Assembly (NCBI GenBank): GCA_002163135.1
Contig: MAAN01000009.1
Coordinates: 62,001-126,000 of the forward strand
DNA length: 64,000 nt
From: Alphaproteobacteria bacterium 46_93_T64
Lineage (GTDB): Bacteria; Pseudomonadota; Alphaproteobacteria; Sneathiellales; Sneathiellaceae
Reading direction: 5' to 3'
Both the position numbers and the translations under genes were made by a program. Below the pieces are notes generated by a model. That model did no database searches, was not told the DNA's origin, and was given only the letters and a program-made list of their open reading frames with translations. Positions 30,123 to 40,044 of the stretch are shown in pieces (position 1 is the first letter of the stretch; every line of letters begins with the position of its first letter).

Positions 30123-31415
30123 ATGATGTCGAATGCCCTTTGCATTGGTTTGGATTTTGGTACGACTAATACTGTCATAACAACGATCTTACCATCAGGT
30201 GAGAGAATTCATCACAGTTTCAAATCCGACTTAGGAGAGAGCCGAAATTTTAGATCCCTAATTTGTTATTGGGATGATGATGAGTTCGGTAAACCGGTGC
30301 TAAAACACAGTTCAGGTCCATATGGCATTTCCGATTATCTGGAATGGGGATCCGATCAACGTCTCATCATGTCGATGAAATCCTACCTTGGTGATAAAAG
30401 TTTCAGCAGAACACAAATCCTAAGCCGTCAATTAGGGCTTGAAGAAATGATTGCCGATATTTTGCTCGACCTTCTGGAAAACGCGAAAATTTCACTAAAT
30501 GATCAGCCCATAAAGGTCGTTGCAGGCCGCCCAGTTGTTTTTGCAGGTACTCGACCAGATGAGGAATTGGCATTAATGCGGCTGGATAAGGCCTTCGAGC
30601 GCGCAGGACTTTCAAATGTAGAATTCGCGTATGAGCCGGCCGCTGCTGGATATCAATTTGGGAAATCCAATGAAGCAAAAGGACTTGTCCTTGTTGCAGA
30701 TTTTGGAGGCGGAACCAGTGATTTTTCCGTTTTGAAACTCGAGGATGGAACTGATCGTAGGTATCAACCAATTGCACATTCAGGCGTTGGTATTGCGGGG
30801 GATCGCTTCGATGCAAAAATTTTTGATTTTGCAATAGCCCCTATGTTGGGTAAGGGAAGTTCCTACGACTCATTCGGAAAAAGCGTCCCCATTCCGTGGC
30901 AACCTAGCAAGTTTATGTTGCACCGAATGGCGTTTATGGGGAACAAAAAGGAAATCCAATACTGGAAGAGCATGTGCCGGTACTCACATGAGCCTGAGAA
31001 AATTGAAAGACTTGTCCACATAATTGAAGAAGGTCTTTTCTTTCAGATGAACCGCCTTGTTTTAAAAGCAAAAGAAGAGCTTTCTCGCCAACATTCTACA
31101 GTCATTGATCTAAAAGAAATTGGAATAGATGTTGAGATCCCGATCACTCGCCAGGATTTTGAAGCGTGTATTAGTGACGAACTGGAAAAGATAAAAGCAA
31201 GTGTTGAAGCTGTTCTGAACAGTGCCGATGTTTTAAGTGGCCAAATCGATCAAGTTTTCATGACTGGCGGAACTTCATATACACCTGCTGTTCGACAGAT
31301 ATTTATAGAAATGTTTGAAGAAGATAAAATAAGTGGCGGGAATGAATTTAGTACCGTAGCCGATGGATTGGCCGAAATGGCATTTGATCAATTGAGTTTT
31401 CCATTCAAAAAATAA
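30123..31415 (+). CDS. Hsp70 family protein (YegD-like)
   Basis: ALCIGLDFGTTNTVITT, EPAAAGYQFG, LVADFGGGTSDFSVLKL, VFMTGGTSYTPAVRQIF. Confidence 0.9.
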   Translation: MMSNALCIGLDFGTTNTVITTILPSGERIHHSFKSDLGESRNFRSLICYWDDDEFGKPVLKHSSGPYGISDYLEWGSDQRLIMSMKSYLGDKSFSRTQILSRQLGLEEMIADILLDLLENAKISLNDQPIKVVAGRPVVFAGTRPDEELALMRLDKAFERAGLSNVEFAYEPAAAGYQFGKSNEAKGLVLVADFGGGTSDFSVLKLEDGTDRRYQPIAHSGVGIAGDRFDAKIFDFAIAPMLGKGSSYDSFGKSVPIPWQPSKFMLHRMAFMGNKKEIQYWKSMCRYSHEPEKIERLVHIIEEGLFFQMNRLVLKAKEELSRQHSTVIDLKEIGIDVEIPITRQDFEACISDELEKIKASVEAVLNSADVLSGQIDQVFMTGGTSYTPAVRQIFIEMFEEDKISGGNEFSTVADGLAEMAFDQLSFPFKK

Positions 31416-31467
31416 CTTTTGGGCATCTCTCAAATGAGGCCTCCGCTTTGGGCTTTAGGCCAACCCG

Positions 31468-31593
31468 GCACCAATATTTGTAATTGACCGTAAAACTGGC
31501 AAACAACTTGAAGAAACCGTTTCAGGAGAATAATGGATCTGGTGGGCTTATCAAAATACTGGAGCCCATTTTCTTAACAGGATATATCATTGA
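31468..31593 (+). pseudogene. Possible phosphatidylserine decarboxylase N-terminal fragment
   Basis: APIFVIDRKTGKQLEETVSGE*WIWWAYQNTGAHFLNRIYH*, resembling the Psd N-terminal DRxTG...E.V.GE...W.Y region with an in-frame stop. Confidence 0.35.
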
Positions 31594-32160
31594 ACAGCCT
31601 TTTAATGTAGCTGAATCAAATGCAGGCATCTTGTCCCTTTCCAGCAGTTTCGGCTTTTCTTAGCACACAGTGTGCCGTCACGAGATCCTGCACGGGCCAA
31701 GCTCCCATCCCGCCACAATCTTTACACGCGTATGAATAGGCCATATCAATATCGCTCCATCAGTTTCACGATACTAACTCAATTACCCGAACCAAGGTTG
31801 ACCATGGCATCACACCTAAGTTATCGATTGGTGTAGGGTGTGCCAGCGCGTTATTTTGGAAGTAAATTTCCGCTTTGGGTCGAACTGATAAGTAATAAAT
31901 GATCTGAAATCACGTCCGCTTTGTCACACTTTACTGACATTGATGCCCAACAGGTCATCTTACAACCGCAATTCAGCAGAAATTGAACGATCCTGATTAG
32001 ATCTCAAAAGTGCCAGAGGTAGTTGTTCTATATTGATTTAGAGGTGCCTGAATTGCGAACTTTGCAAACGTTCATTTGCATCACGGAATTTGGTGTTTTA
32101 ACGTTCGATACACTCTTGCTGGTGACCACCCTCTCTTAAGAACAACTGGGAACGCATTTT

Positions 32161-32988
32161 ATGAAGCCTTTGTCCGGTAAAATAGCAATAGTGACGGGAA
32201 CATCTGCACCTCGGGGAATAGGGCGCGCGATCGCGATGCGTCTTGCAGAAAACGGGGCTTCGGTTGTTGCAACTGATATGGCGGGCCCCTTACATATTGA
32301 CGACAATATATATAAGAAAGACGAACTCTTAGACTCTTTGGTCATCGACATTAGAAATATGGGCAATTCGGCAATATCGTTAAAGCTGGATGTCGCTAAT
32401 GCTCACGATATTCAAGCTTGCATATCAGCTACAATGCAGGAGTTTGGTCGCATTGATATACTGGTGAACAATGCAGGATCATTGGCGGGTTCTGACAACT
32501 TTCTGTCAACGACAGGTGATCAGTGGGAATCCAGTTTTCGCGTAAATATACTTGGCCCAATGATGCTTTCTCAGGCAGTCATCCCGGAAATGCGCAACGT
32601 TGGCGGCGGGCGTATTATTAATATCGGGTCGACTGGCAGTCTGGGGGCTGAGGCAGGGTTTGGGGCCTACACCGCAATGAAGCATGGGCTGGTTGGTTTG
32701 ACAAAGACAATTGCAGCAGAATTTGGTGCCGATGGTATTTTGAGCAACACCGTCTGCCCCGGATATATAATGACAGATATGCACGCAGCGGCGAATATGC
32801 GTCTGGCAAAAGAAAACGAAATCTCTGTAGAAGAGATGCAAAAGCGGCGCTATGCAAATGTTGCTGTTCGGGACGCCGGGCGCCCCGAAGATGTAGCCGA
32901 AGCCGTAGCTTATTTGGCAGGGCCGAACTCAGCCTATATAACAGGAATAAATTTGCCCGTTAGTGGTGGTGTTCCATTTGGCATTTAA
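32161..32988 (+). CDS. SDR family oxidoreductase
   Basis: IAIVTGTSAPRGIGRAIAMRLAENGA, ILVNNAG, YTAMKHG (Yx3K), SAYITGINLPVSGG. Confidence 0.92.
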   Translation: MKPLSGKIAIVTGTSAPRGIGRAIAMRLAENGASVVATDMAGPLHIDDNIYKKDELLDSLVIDIRNMGNSAISLKLDVANAHDIQACISATMQEFGRIDILVNNAGSLAGSDNFLSTTGDQWESSFRVNILGPMMLSQAVIPEMRNVGGGRIINIGSTGSLGAEAGFGAYTAMKHGLVGLTKTIAAEFGADGILSNTVCPGYIMTDMHAAANMRLAKENEISVEEMQKRRYANVAVRDAGRPEDVAEAVAYLAGPNSAYITGINLPVSGGVPFGI

Positions 32989-33098
32989 GGTTCACAACTA
33001 CGCCTGCAAAGGGTCACTCTCAGGCGAAAGACTGAAACAATATTGACGTCAGCTCCACCCCTGATCGGTCAGCACCAATTTTGGCGACATTTTGAAGC

Positions 33099-33335
33099 TC
33101 ACTTTGCAGGCTTAACGCGGATTTTCCTTTTGTTAATCTTAGAGCCATGTAGCTTCTCGATAGCAGCCGTCGCGTCTTCCTCTAGTTCCATCTCGACAAA
33201 ACCAAATCCTTTCGAAGCACCGGTCTCGTCATCTAAGACAAGGTTAAAAGCTTTAACATTGCCATAGGCTTTAAATAATTTTTCTAAATCTTGTTCATCA
33301 AAATCATACGGCAAGTTGAGGATAATAAGTTTCAT
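33099..33335 (-). CDS. RRM-domain RNA-binding protein
   Basis: MKLIILNLPYDFDEQDLEKLFKAYGNVKAFNLVLDDETGASKGFGFVEMELEEDATAAIEKLHGSKINKRKIRV; RNP1/RNP2. Confidence 0.93.
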   Translation of the reverse strand: MKLIILNLPYDFDEQDLEKLFKAYGNVKAFNLVLDDETGASKGFGFVEMELEEDATAAIEKLHGSKINKRKIRVKPAK

Positions 33336-33703
33336 TTCGGCTCCGATAAAAATAAAAAAGTGAGGCTTCAAGTGTCCTATCAGGACAAGGCTATAATGAA
33401 ACCAAATCCGTTTCAGGTTAAAGCTTCAATACATTAAGTGTTCCTGTGATGCCAAGCGCTTCTTTAGCGATTTGGATATTGTAGTATAAATCCGTCAACT
33501 GCTTCCTGCTCATACTTCGTACCGATTTCAGATTTCTCATTTGTAAGATGGTCTATTTTGACCGACACTTTTAGCAATTTCGGTATTTGTGTCTCATACT
33601 TAACGTGTTTTCGAGCATTACCTCCAAGGTAATTGCGAGCATGACCCCGATTTGCGATTGTGCGCTCACAAGATACGACCGATCAATGGAAAGGATCAGG
33701 ACA

Positions 33704-34114
33704 ATGACGACTACTTCTGCTGATTTACTAAAAAAAACGCTTCTTACCAACGCAATTACGTCTGTTAGTGCTGGGCTTCTATGCCTCGTTGCAAATGGTC
33801 CCCTAACAAGCTTTATGGGGTTGGATAGCAGTCTCTATCTGTACATCTGCGGTGCAGGGTTCGTTCTCTTTGGACTTGATGTGGGCTATACGGCTCTTAA
33901 AGCCATAGACAACGGCCTTTATATCAAAGCCATTATCGCCGCTGATATTTTGTGGGTTGGTGCCAGTGTTGCCCTACTTATCCTTGCACCGCATTGGTTT
34001 AGTACAGCAGGTATGGTTCTGATTGATGTGGTTGCGTTCATGGTTGCCGTTTTTGCAGTCTTTGAAATAGTGGGTTTCCGCAGAATGACACGCCCTAATT
34101 TTCAGCTAGCATAA
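33704..34114 (+). CDS. Small integral membrane protein, unknown function
   Basis: MTTTSADLLKKTLLTNAITSVSAGLLCLVANGPL; about four hydrophobic segments; start chosen at 33704. Confidence 0.7.
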   Translation: MTTTSADLLKKTLLTNAITSVSAGLLCLVANGPLTSFMGLDSSLYLYICGAGFVLFGLDVGYTALKAIDNGLYIKAIIAADILWVGASVALLILAPHWFSTAGMVLIDVVAFMVAVFAVFEIVGFRRMTRPNFQLA

Positions 34115-34120
34115 GACACA

Positions 34121-34155
34121 AAAAAAGGCTGCGGAAAACCGCAGCCTTTTCTTTT
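34121..34155. terminator. Bidirectional intrinsic terminator
   Basis: AAAAAAGGCTGCGG-aaaa-CCGCAGCCTTTTCTTTT between convergent genes. Confidence 0.9.
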
Positions 34156-34168
34156 CTTTAAAGCGTTG

Positions 34169-35563
34169 TTAGAGAGCTTTAATGATATTTTCCACCATCT
34201 TCTTCGCATCAGAGAGAAGCATCATGGTGTTATCTTTATAGAACAGATCATTGTCGATACCGGCATAACCAGAAGACATTGAACGTTTCACGAATAGAAC
34301 CGTTTGTGATTTGTCCACGTCCAAAATTGGCATACCGAAAATCGGACTTTGAGGATCATCACGAGCAGCCGGATTGGTCACGTCGTTCGCACCTACAACA
34401 AAAGCCACATCTGCACCGGCAAAATCAGAATTGATTTCCTCCAATTCAAATACTTCATCGTAAGACACGTTAGCTTCTGCCAATAGAACGTTCATGTGAC
34501 CCGGCATACGGCCCGCAACCGGATGAATAGCATAGGCAACTTCAACGCCTTCTGCTTTGAGCAAATCACCCATTTCACGGAGTGCATGCTGTGCTTGTGC
34601 CACCGCGAGCCCGTAACCCGGAACGATAATCACTTTACCAGCGTTTTTCATGATAAAGGCTGCATCTTCTGCAGAACCCGCTTTATGAGGACGATCCCCT
34701 TTTTCAACAGATACCGCAGCATCGTCGCCGCCAAAGCCACCCAAGATTACGCTGATGAAAGAGCGGTTCATCGCCTTACACATGATGTAAGACAAGATCG
34801 CACCAGAAGAACCCACAAGAGCGCCCACGATAATGAGAGCCGTATTTTCAAGGGTGAAACCGATACCAGCAGCTGCCCAACCTGAATAGGAATTCAACAT
34901 GGAAACCACAACAGGCATATCAGCACCACCAATTGGGATAATGATCAGGAAACCAATTAGGAACGCTAATGCTGTCATTGCCCAGAAGATAGATGGATCT
35001 TGGCCTTTGTCGATACAGAACCAAACAATCAAAGCCATAATCGCAAGACCTATAACTAGGTTCACCAAATGCTGTCCGGCAAATGTCACGGGGCTACCCG
35101 AGACAAGGCCCTGCAACTTGGTGAAAGCAATTACGGAGCCTGAGAATGTAATGGCACCAATAACAACACCAATAGCCATCTCTATCAAGCTAAGGGTCTT
35201 CAGTTCCCCGCCGGCATCAAGAATACCATAGGCTTCCGGGTTATAGAAAGCTGCGGCAGCAACAAGAACCGCGGCCAAACCAACGAGAGAATGGAACGCA
35301 GCCACCAATTGAGGCATTGCAGTCATAGCGATACGTTGTGCGATCACGGCGCCAATGGCACCGCCCAAAACAATACCACCGATAATCCATTCGTATGAAA
35401 CAACGCTTGGATCAAGAATGGTCACAATCATAGCAATAGCCATGCCGACCATACCCATGATATTGCCACGTCTTGAAGTTTCAGGTGAAGACAAACCCCG
35501 CAGTGCGAGGATGAAAAGAATAGCGGCTACCAAATAGGCAAGCGCAGTAATATTTGCAGACAC
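34169..35563 (-). CDS. pntB: NAD(P) transhydrogenase subunit beta
   Basis: PGYGLAVAQAQHALREM, HPVAGRMPGHMNVLLAEANV, VGANDVTNPAARDDPQSPIFGMPILDVD. Confidence 0.97.
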   Translation of the reverse strand: MSANITALAYLVAAILFILALRGLSSPETSRRGNIMGMVGMAIAMIVTILDPSVVSYEWIIGGIVLGGAIGAVIAQRIAMTAMPQLVAAFHSLVGLAAVLVAAAAFYNPEAYGILDAGGELKTLSLIEMAIGVVIGAITFSGSVIAFTKLQGLVSGSPVTFAGQHLVNLVIGLAIMALIVWFCIDKGQDPSIFWAMTALAFLIGFLIIIPIGGADMPVVVSMLNSYSGWAAAGIGFTLENTALIIVGALVGSSGAILSYIMCKAMNRSFISVILGGFGGDDAAVSVEKGDRPHKAGSAEDAAFIMKNAGKVIIVPGYGLAVAQAQHALREMGDLLKAEGVEVAYAIHPVAGRMPGHMNVLLAEANVSYDEVFELEEINSDFAGADVAFVVGANDVTNPAARDDPQSPIFGMPILDVDKSQTVLFVKRSMSSGYAGIDNDLFYKDNTMMLLSDAKKMVENIIKAL

Positions 35564-35574
35564 TGGCGTTCCCC

Positions 35575-35868
35575 CTACTTCTGTTTTTTCTTATACATGG
35601 CAAGCATCCGTTGTGTCACAAGGAAGCCGCCAAAGATATTTATTGATGCAAGAACAATGGCAACAAAGCCAAATATCTTAGCAAGATTAAACTCTGCGGG
35701 GCCCGCAGCGATCAATGCACCAACAATAATCACAGATGAAATGGCGTTTGTTACCGCCATTAAGGGAGTATGCAAAGCAGGCGTAACGCTCCACACCACG
35801 TAATAACCAACAAAAATCGCAAGGACGAAAATTGCCAGTCTGAAAACAGTAGGATCTACCATATCCAT
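35575..35868 (-). CDS. NAD(P) transhydrogenase alpha subunit, transmembrane part (PntA2)
   Basis: VGYYVVWSVTPALHTPLMAVTNAISSVIIVGAL. Confidence 0.95.
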   Translation of the reverse strand: MDMVDPTVFRLAIFVLAIFVGYYVVWSVTPALHTPLMAVTNAISSVIIVGALIAAGPAEFNLAKIFGFVAIVLASINIFGGFLVTQRMLAMYKKKQK

Positions 35869-35870
35869 GA

Positions 35871-37025
35871 TTAATTTCCTCCTTCTGTCAGAAGCGGATG
35901 AACAACTTTACCGTCCCGTGTCAGGCCTGTGCCTTTTACGATTTCATCTGCCCAGTCCATTTCCAAAGCAGCTGTTTCTTTGTTGATCATTGGCTGCAGG
36001 AAATTAAATAGGTTTTTCGAGTAAAGCGCGGACGCATCACATGCAAGTCGGCTTGGAACATTATGATGTCCAACAATTTTAACGCCATTTGCAGTTTCAA
36101 CGACTTCACCAAGTTTGGACTGTGTCACGTTACCGCCCGCTTCCACTGCGAGGTCAACTACAACAGAGCCTTGCTTCATAACCGCAAGCATCTCATCACT
36201 GATCAAAATCGGCGCTTCACGTCCAGGAATGAGAGCTGTTGTAATAACAATGTCCTGTTTCTTTACATGTTCAAAAACAAGTTCAGCTTGTTTCTTCTTG
36301 TATTCGTCAGACATCTCCTTGGCGTAACCGCCTTCACCGTCACCGGTTTCATCGGATTCGACCATAACGAATTTTGCGCCAAGACTTTCAACTTGCTCTT
36401 TGGTCGCAGCACGTACGTCAGTCGCAGTCACAATCGCTCCCAAACGGCGCGCTGTTGCAATTGCCTGAAGGCCTGCAACACCAACACCCATTACGAAGGC
36501 TTTCGCTGGTGCAACTGTACCAGCGGCTGTCATCATCATTGGCATGCCCCTGCCATACTCATTAGCAGCATCCAGTACTGCTTTGTATCCGGCAAGGTTG
36601 GATTGAGAGGAAAGAACGTCCATTGATTGCGCCCGGCTGATCCGTGGAACCAGTTCCATAGCATGCGCTTCAATGCCTGCTGCTGCATAAGCGGCCACTT
36701 GTTCTTTATTTTGAAGAGGTGCCAACACAGAAACAAGCGTCGCACCTTTTTTCATTAATGAAAGTTCGTCTATGCCGCCTTCTTCTTTCGTTAAGGGGCG
36801 TTGGACTTTCAAGACTATATCGGCGTCTTTGAGGGCAGCTACCGCATCCGCGGCTATATTGGCACCGGCGTCTTTGTAATCCTGATCAGAGAAAGAACTT
36901 AAGTTCCCAGCTCCAGTTTCCAAAATCACTTCGGCTCCCAAACCTACAAACTTTTTAACAGTATCAGGAGAGGCTGCGACACGTTTTTCGTGTTCTCGCC
37001 GCTCCATCGGGATTGCGATCTTCAT
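35871..37025 (-). CDS. NAD(P) transhydrogenase alpha subunit, soluble part (PntA1)
   Basis: MKIAIPMERREHEKRVAASPDTVKK, PRISRAQSMDVLSSQSNLAGYKAV, GVGVAGLQAIATARRLGAIVTATDVR. Confidence 0.96.
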   Translation of the reverse strand: MKIAIPMERREHEKRVAASPDTVKKFVGLGAEVILETGAGNLSSFSDQDYKDAGANIAADAVAALKDADIVLKVQRPLTKEEGGIDELSLMKKGATLVSVLAPLQNKEQVAAYAAAGIEAHAMELVPRISRAQSMDVLSSQSNLAGYKAVLDAANEYGRGMPMMMTAAGTVAPAKAFVMGVGVAGLQAIATARRLGAIVTATDVRAATKEQVESLGAKFVMVESDETGDGEGGYAKEMSDEYKKKQAELVFEHVKKQDIVITTALIPGREAPILISDEMLAVMKQGSVVVDLAVEAGGNVTQSKLGEVVETANGVKIVGHHNVPSRLACDASALYSKNLFNFLQPMINKETAALEMDWADEIVKGTGLTRDGKVVHPLLTEGGN

Positions 37026-37132
37026 AATCGATCCTTTTGTACATTATTGATTAGTAGAGTGGCTTCCAGGCGCCCCTGCCAACGCCAAGCTTCGTCATCT
37101 TTCAGATGTTCCTTGAAAGATGTTTCTTCACA

Positions 37133-37261
37133 TCACACCAGCGTAAGTGCCATGAGAGAAAGTAAAATAACTAGAAAAATACTTGTGTATGTCGTGATTT
37201 TAACAAAACTACCGTAAGAGCCATTTTGTTGTTCGATATTCATATTTCCGTGTTCAGACAT
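37133..37261 (-). CDS. aa3-type cytochrome c oxidase subunit IV-like small protein (42 aa, absent from ORF track)
   Basis: MSEHGNMNIEQQNGSYGSFVKITTYTSIFLVILLSLMALTLV; short soluble head plus single TM helix, adjacent to pnt operon. Confidence 0.75.
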   Translation of the reverse strand: MSEHGNMNIEQQNGSYGSFVKITTYTSIFLVILLSLMALTLV

Positions 37262-37432
37262 TTTTTTTACCTATCTAGTTTAGTATCACTTTGCACCGCA
37301 ATATAACAAATCACAGTATCTGAGCAATAGATTGTATCCTGTTTTTAATAATTGCAGTTTTTAAATCAGTTTTTGGCAGATTTACAAGAACTTCTGCTAA
37401 ATAATACCTGTTTTATATTATCGGATGATGAA

Positions 37433-38212
37433 ATGTGTCGCTGGCTTGCCTATTTTGGAACACCAAGAGTCATTGAAGATCTTGTCTATAAGCGAGATCA
37501 TTCTCTAACTGCACAAGCCCGGCATTCCAGTGAAGCGAAACTTGGTGTTCATGGGGATGGGGGCGGACTTGGTTGGTATAGCCATCAAGATGAGCCGGGC
37601 CTTTATCGCAATCCGGGTCCTGCTTGGTCGGATCCCAACCTTCATGAACTTTCAAGGCACATTACCAGTCACATTTTCTTTGCACATGTAAGAGCCTCAA
37701 CCGGTGCGCCGAACATTTTCGTAAACTGTCACCCGTTTCGATATGGCAAATGGCTTTTTATGCACAATGGACAAATTGGTAATTTCTCAAGCTTAAAACG
37801 GGATTTAGAAAAACTGCTAGATGATGAATGTTACGATAGTATTCAAGGGGGTACGGATAGCGAACTGCTTTTCCACTTACTCATTTCAAATGGTATGAAC
37901 GATTGTCCGAAGGTAGCTTTACGCAAAACTATCAGGCAAGTAGAAAATCTGCGAGCGGAGAAAGGCATCAAAGAAGCTTTCCGCGTAACATTTGCGATCT
38001 CAAACGGTGAAAAATTGTGGGCTTTGAGATGGTCAAGCGACACCAAAGCACCGTCATTATATCAAACGATTGATAACGGATCGGTTCTTATCGTCAGTGA
38101 GCCACTTGATAAAGAAACAGAAATTTGGAATGAAATCCTACCAAATAGCTTGCTTTCTTTTTCCATAGGAAATGATGGAGAGATTGAGGAAGAGTTGGAA
38201 CCCTTCCTCTAA
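37433..38212 (+). CDS. Class II glutamine amidotransferase (YafJ-like)
   Basis: Start at 37433 gives MCRWLAYFGTP with catalytic Cys2; HVRASTGAPN; MHNGQIGNF. Confidence 0.92.
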   Translation: MCRWLAYFGTPRVIEDLVYKRDHSLTAQARHSSEAKLGVHGDGGGLGWYSHQDEPGLYRNPGPAWSDPNLHELSRHITSHIFFAHVRASTGAPNIFVNCHPFRYGKWLFMHNGQIGNFSSLKRDLEKLLDDECYDSIQGGTDSELLFHLLISNGMNDCPKVALRKTIRQVENLRAEKGIKEAFRVTFAISNGEKLWALRWSSDTKAPSLYQTIDNGSVLIVSEPLDKETEIWNEILPNSLLSFSIGNDGEIEEELEPFL

Positions 38213-38220
38213 TCCCAAAC

Positions 38221-39993
38221 CTAGAGGTTTTCAAGCTCGTCAATGAAGCCCTCAATAACACTCAATCCTTTAGACCAGAAAGCCGGATCGGACGCATCAA
38301 GATTAAAAGGTGCTAAGAGTTCTTTGTGTCGCATGGTTCCACCTGCTTTTAGCATATCGAAGTATTTTTCCTGGAACCCCTCTTCCGCTTCCTGATACAC
38401 AGCATAAAGAGCATTTACCAAGCAATCCCCGAACGCATATGCATACACATAAAATGGGGAATGGATGAAATGCGGAATGTAGCTCCAGAAATACTGATAC
38501 TCGTCATGCAAACGAATAGCGGGCCCTAGACTTTCCCGTTGAACTTCCATCCAAATCTCACCAATTTGATCTGGAGATAATTCTTCTTTGCGCCTCGCTG
38601 CGTGAAGTCGCACTTCGAATTCATAAAAAGCAATCTGTCGAACTACGGTGTTGAGCATATCCTCAACTTTACCTGCAAGCATAACTCGCTTTTTCGCGGG
38701 ATCTGTTTCTTTTTCAAGGAGGGCGCGGAAAGTAAGCTGTTCTCCAAAAACGCTTGCCGTTTCTGCCAAAGTCAAAGGTGTATCAGCAAGAAGTGCCCCT
38801 TGTGGCCCAGCTAAAACCTGATGAACACCATGCCCAAGTTCATGGGCAAGTGTCATAACATCGCGGATTTTCCCTTGGTAATTAACCAGCAGATACGGAT
38901 GAGCACTGGGAACTGTTGGATGGGCAAAAGCGCCCGGTGACTTTCCGGGGCGAACAGACGCGTCGATCCATGGTTTATCAAAAAACTCCTGCCCCATTGT
39001 CGCAAGTTCAGGGGAAAAACGACCATAGGCATCTAGAACCGTGTCTCGCGCTTCGTCCCATGGAATAAGGCGATCATCATCTTCTGGAAGCGGGGCATTT
39101 CTGTCCCAGTAATCCAGCTTATCCTGTCCCATCCACTTGGCTTTCAAGTGATAATATCGGTGTGACAATCGCGGATATGCATCCTGCACTGCACGAGAAA
39201 GGGCATCCACAACCTCATCTTCAACTTGATTGGACAGATGCCGCATAGACATTGGGCTTTCTGTTTTTCGCCACTCGTCTTCAATCGCCTTATCTTTTGC
39301 AAGCGTATTTGTAATTAATGCAAAAAGGCGTACGTTTTCGCCGAACACTTTTCCAAGGCTTTTGGCTGCCGCCTTTCGCACAGCGCCGTCTTTGTCAGAA
39401 AGCATGTGAAGTACCTGTTGAGACGCAAGCTTTTCGCCGTTCATCTCAAAGCGAAGGCCCGCCATACTTTCATCAAACAATCGAACCCACGCACTTCGAC
39501 CTGAGACATTCTTCTCGTGAAGCATCTTTTCCAGATTGTCTTCAAGCTGATACGGTTTCAGTGCTCGAATATTATCAATCCAAGGCTTGTAGCGAAGAAG
39601 ATCTGCATTTTCATACAAACCCGCAAACTTCTTCTCGTCAATTTTGTTGATCTCTAACGTAAAGAACAACACGTCCGTGGAGATAACGTTGATCCGCTCC
39701 TGCATATTCTGGAAGAATTTTCCTATCTCTGGATCGGACATATCACCAGCATAAACAAGATAGGCGTATGACATGATACGGCCAAGAATTTCTTCGAGCA
39801 CCTCGTATTCTGCAATAGCAGAAGCCATCCCTGCGCCGTCCAATTGGTCCAGCTTTCCTTCATATTTGGCGGCAAATTCTTTGGCACCAGATGCGGAATT
39901 TCGAATATCACCTTCCAACTCAGCAGACGTAGTGGAAGGATATAAATCCGTCAAATCCCATTCAGGTAAATTGGACAAGGCTTGTTCAGACAT
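38221..39993 (-). CDS. pepF: M3 family oligoendopeptidase F
   Basis: TLAHELGHGVHQVLAGPQG (HExGH); YVYAYAFGDCLVNALY. Confidence 0.94.
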   Translation of the reverse strand: MSEQALSNLPEWDLTDLYPSTTSAELEGDIRNSASGAKEFAAKYEGKLDQLDGAGMASAIAEYEVLEEILGRIMSYAYLVYAGDMSDPEIGKFFQNMQERINVISTDVLFFTLEINKIDEKKFAGLYENADLLRYKPWIDNIRALKPYQLEDNLEKMLHEKNVSGRSAWVRLFDESMAGLRFEMNGEKLASQQVLHMLSDKDGAVRKAAAKSLGKVFGENVRLFALITNTLAKDKAIEDEWRKTESPMSMRHLSNQVEDEVVDALSRAVQDAYPRLSHRYYHLKAKWMGQDKLDYWDRNAPLPEDDDRLIPWDEARDTVLDAYGRFSPELATMGQEFFDKPWIDASVRPGKSPGAFAHPTVPSAHPYLLVNYQGKIRDVMTLAHELGHGVHQVLAGPQGALLADTPLTLAETASVFGEQLTFRALLEKETDPAKKRVMLAGKVEDMLNTVVRQIAFYEFEVRLHAARRKEELSPDQIGEIWMEVQRESLGPAIRLHDEYQYFWSYIPHFIHSPFYVYAYAFGDCLVNALYAVYQEAEEGFQEKYFDMLKAGGTMRHKELLAPFNLDASDPAFWSKGLSVIEGFIDELENL

Positions 39994-40044
39994 TTATTAA
40001 ATGCTCCAGAAAGAAGGTATATTTTTATAGATAAGTTAGGTTAC

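Noticed and set aside
26459-31415. SAM-cyclase-AAA plus Hsp70-like pair as a Pycsar/CBASS-like antiphage system
   Set aside because: The cyclase is fused to STAND/TPR parts as in common alphaproteobacterial signalling proteins, and no effector (TM, TIR, nuclease) gene is adjacent.
32161-32988. Second SDR gene as another halohydrin dehalogenase
   Set aside because: It keeps a TG-rich nucleotide-binding motif (TGTSAPRGIG) and the classical Yx3K (YTAMK), so it is an ordinary SDR.
36063-36626. 187-aa plus-strand ORF inside pntA1
   Set aside because: Antisense to a clearly coding conserved gene and lacks family signal.
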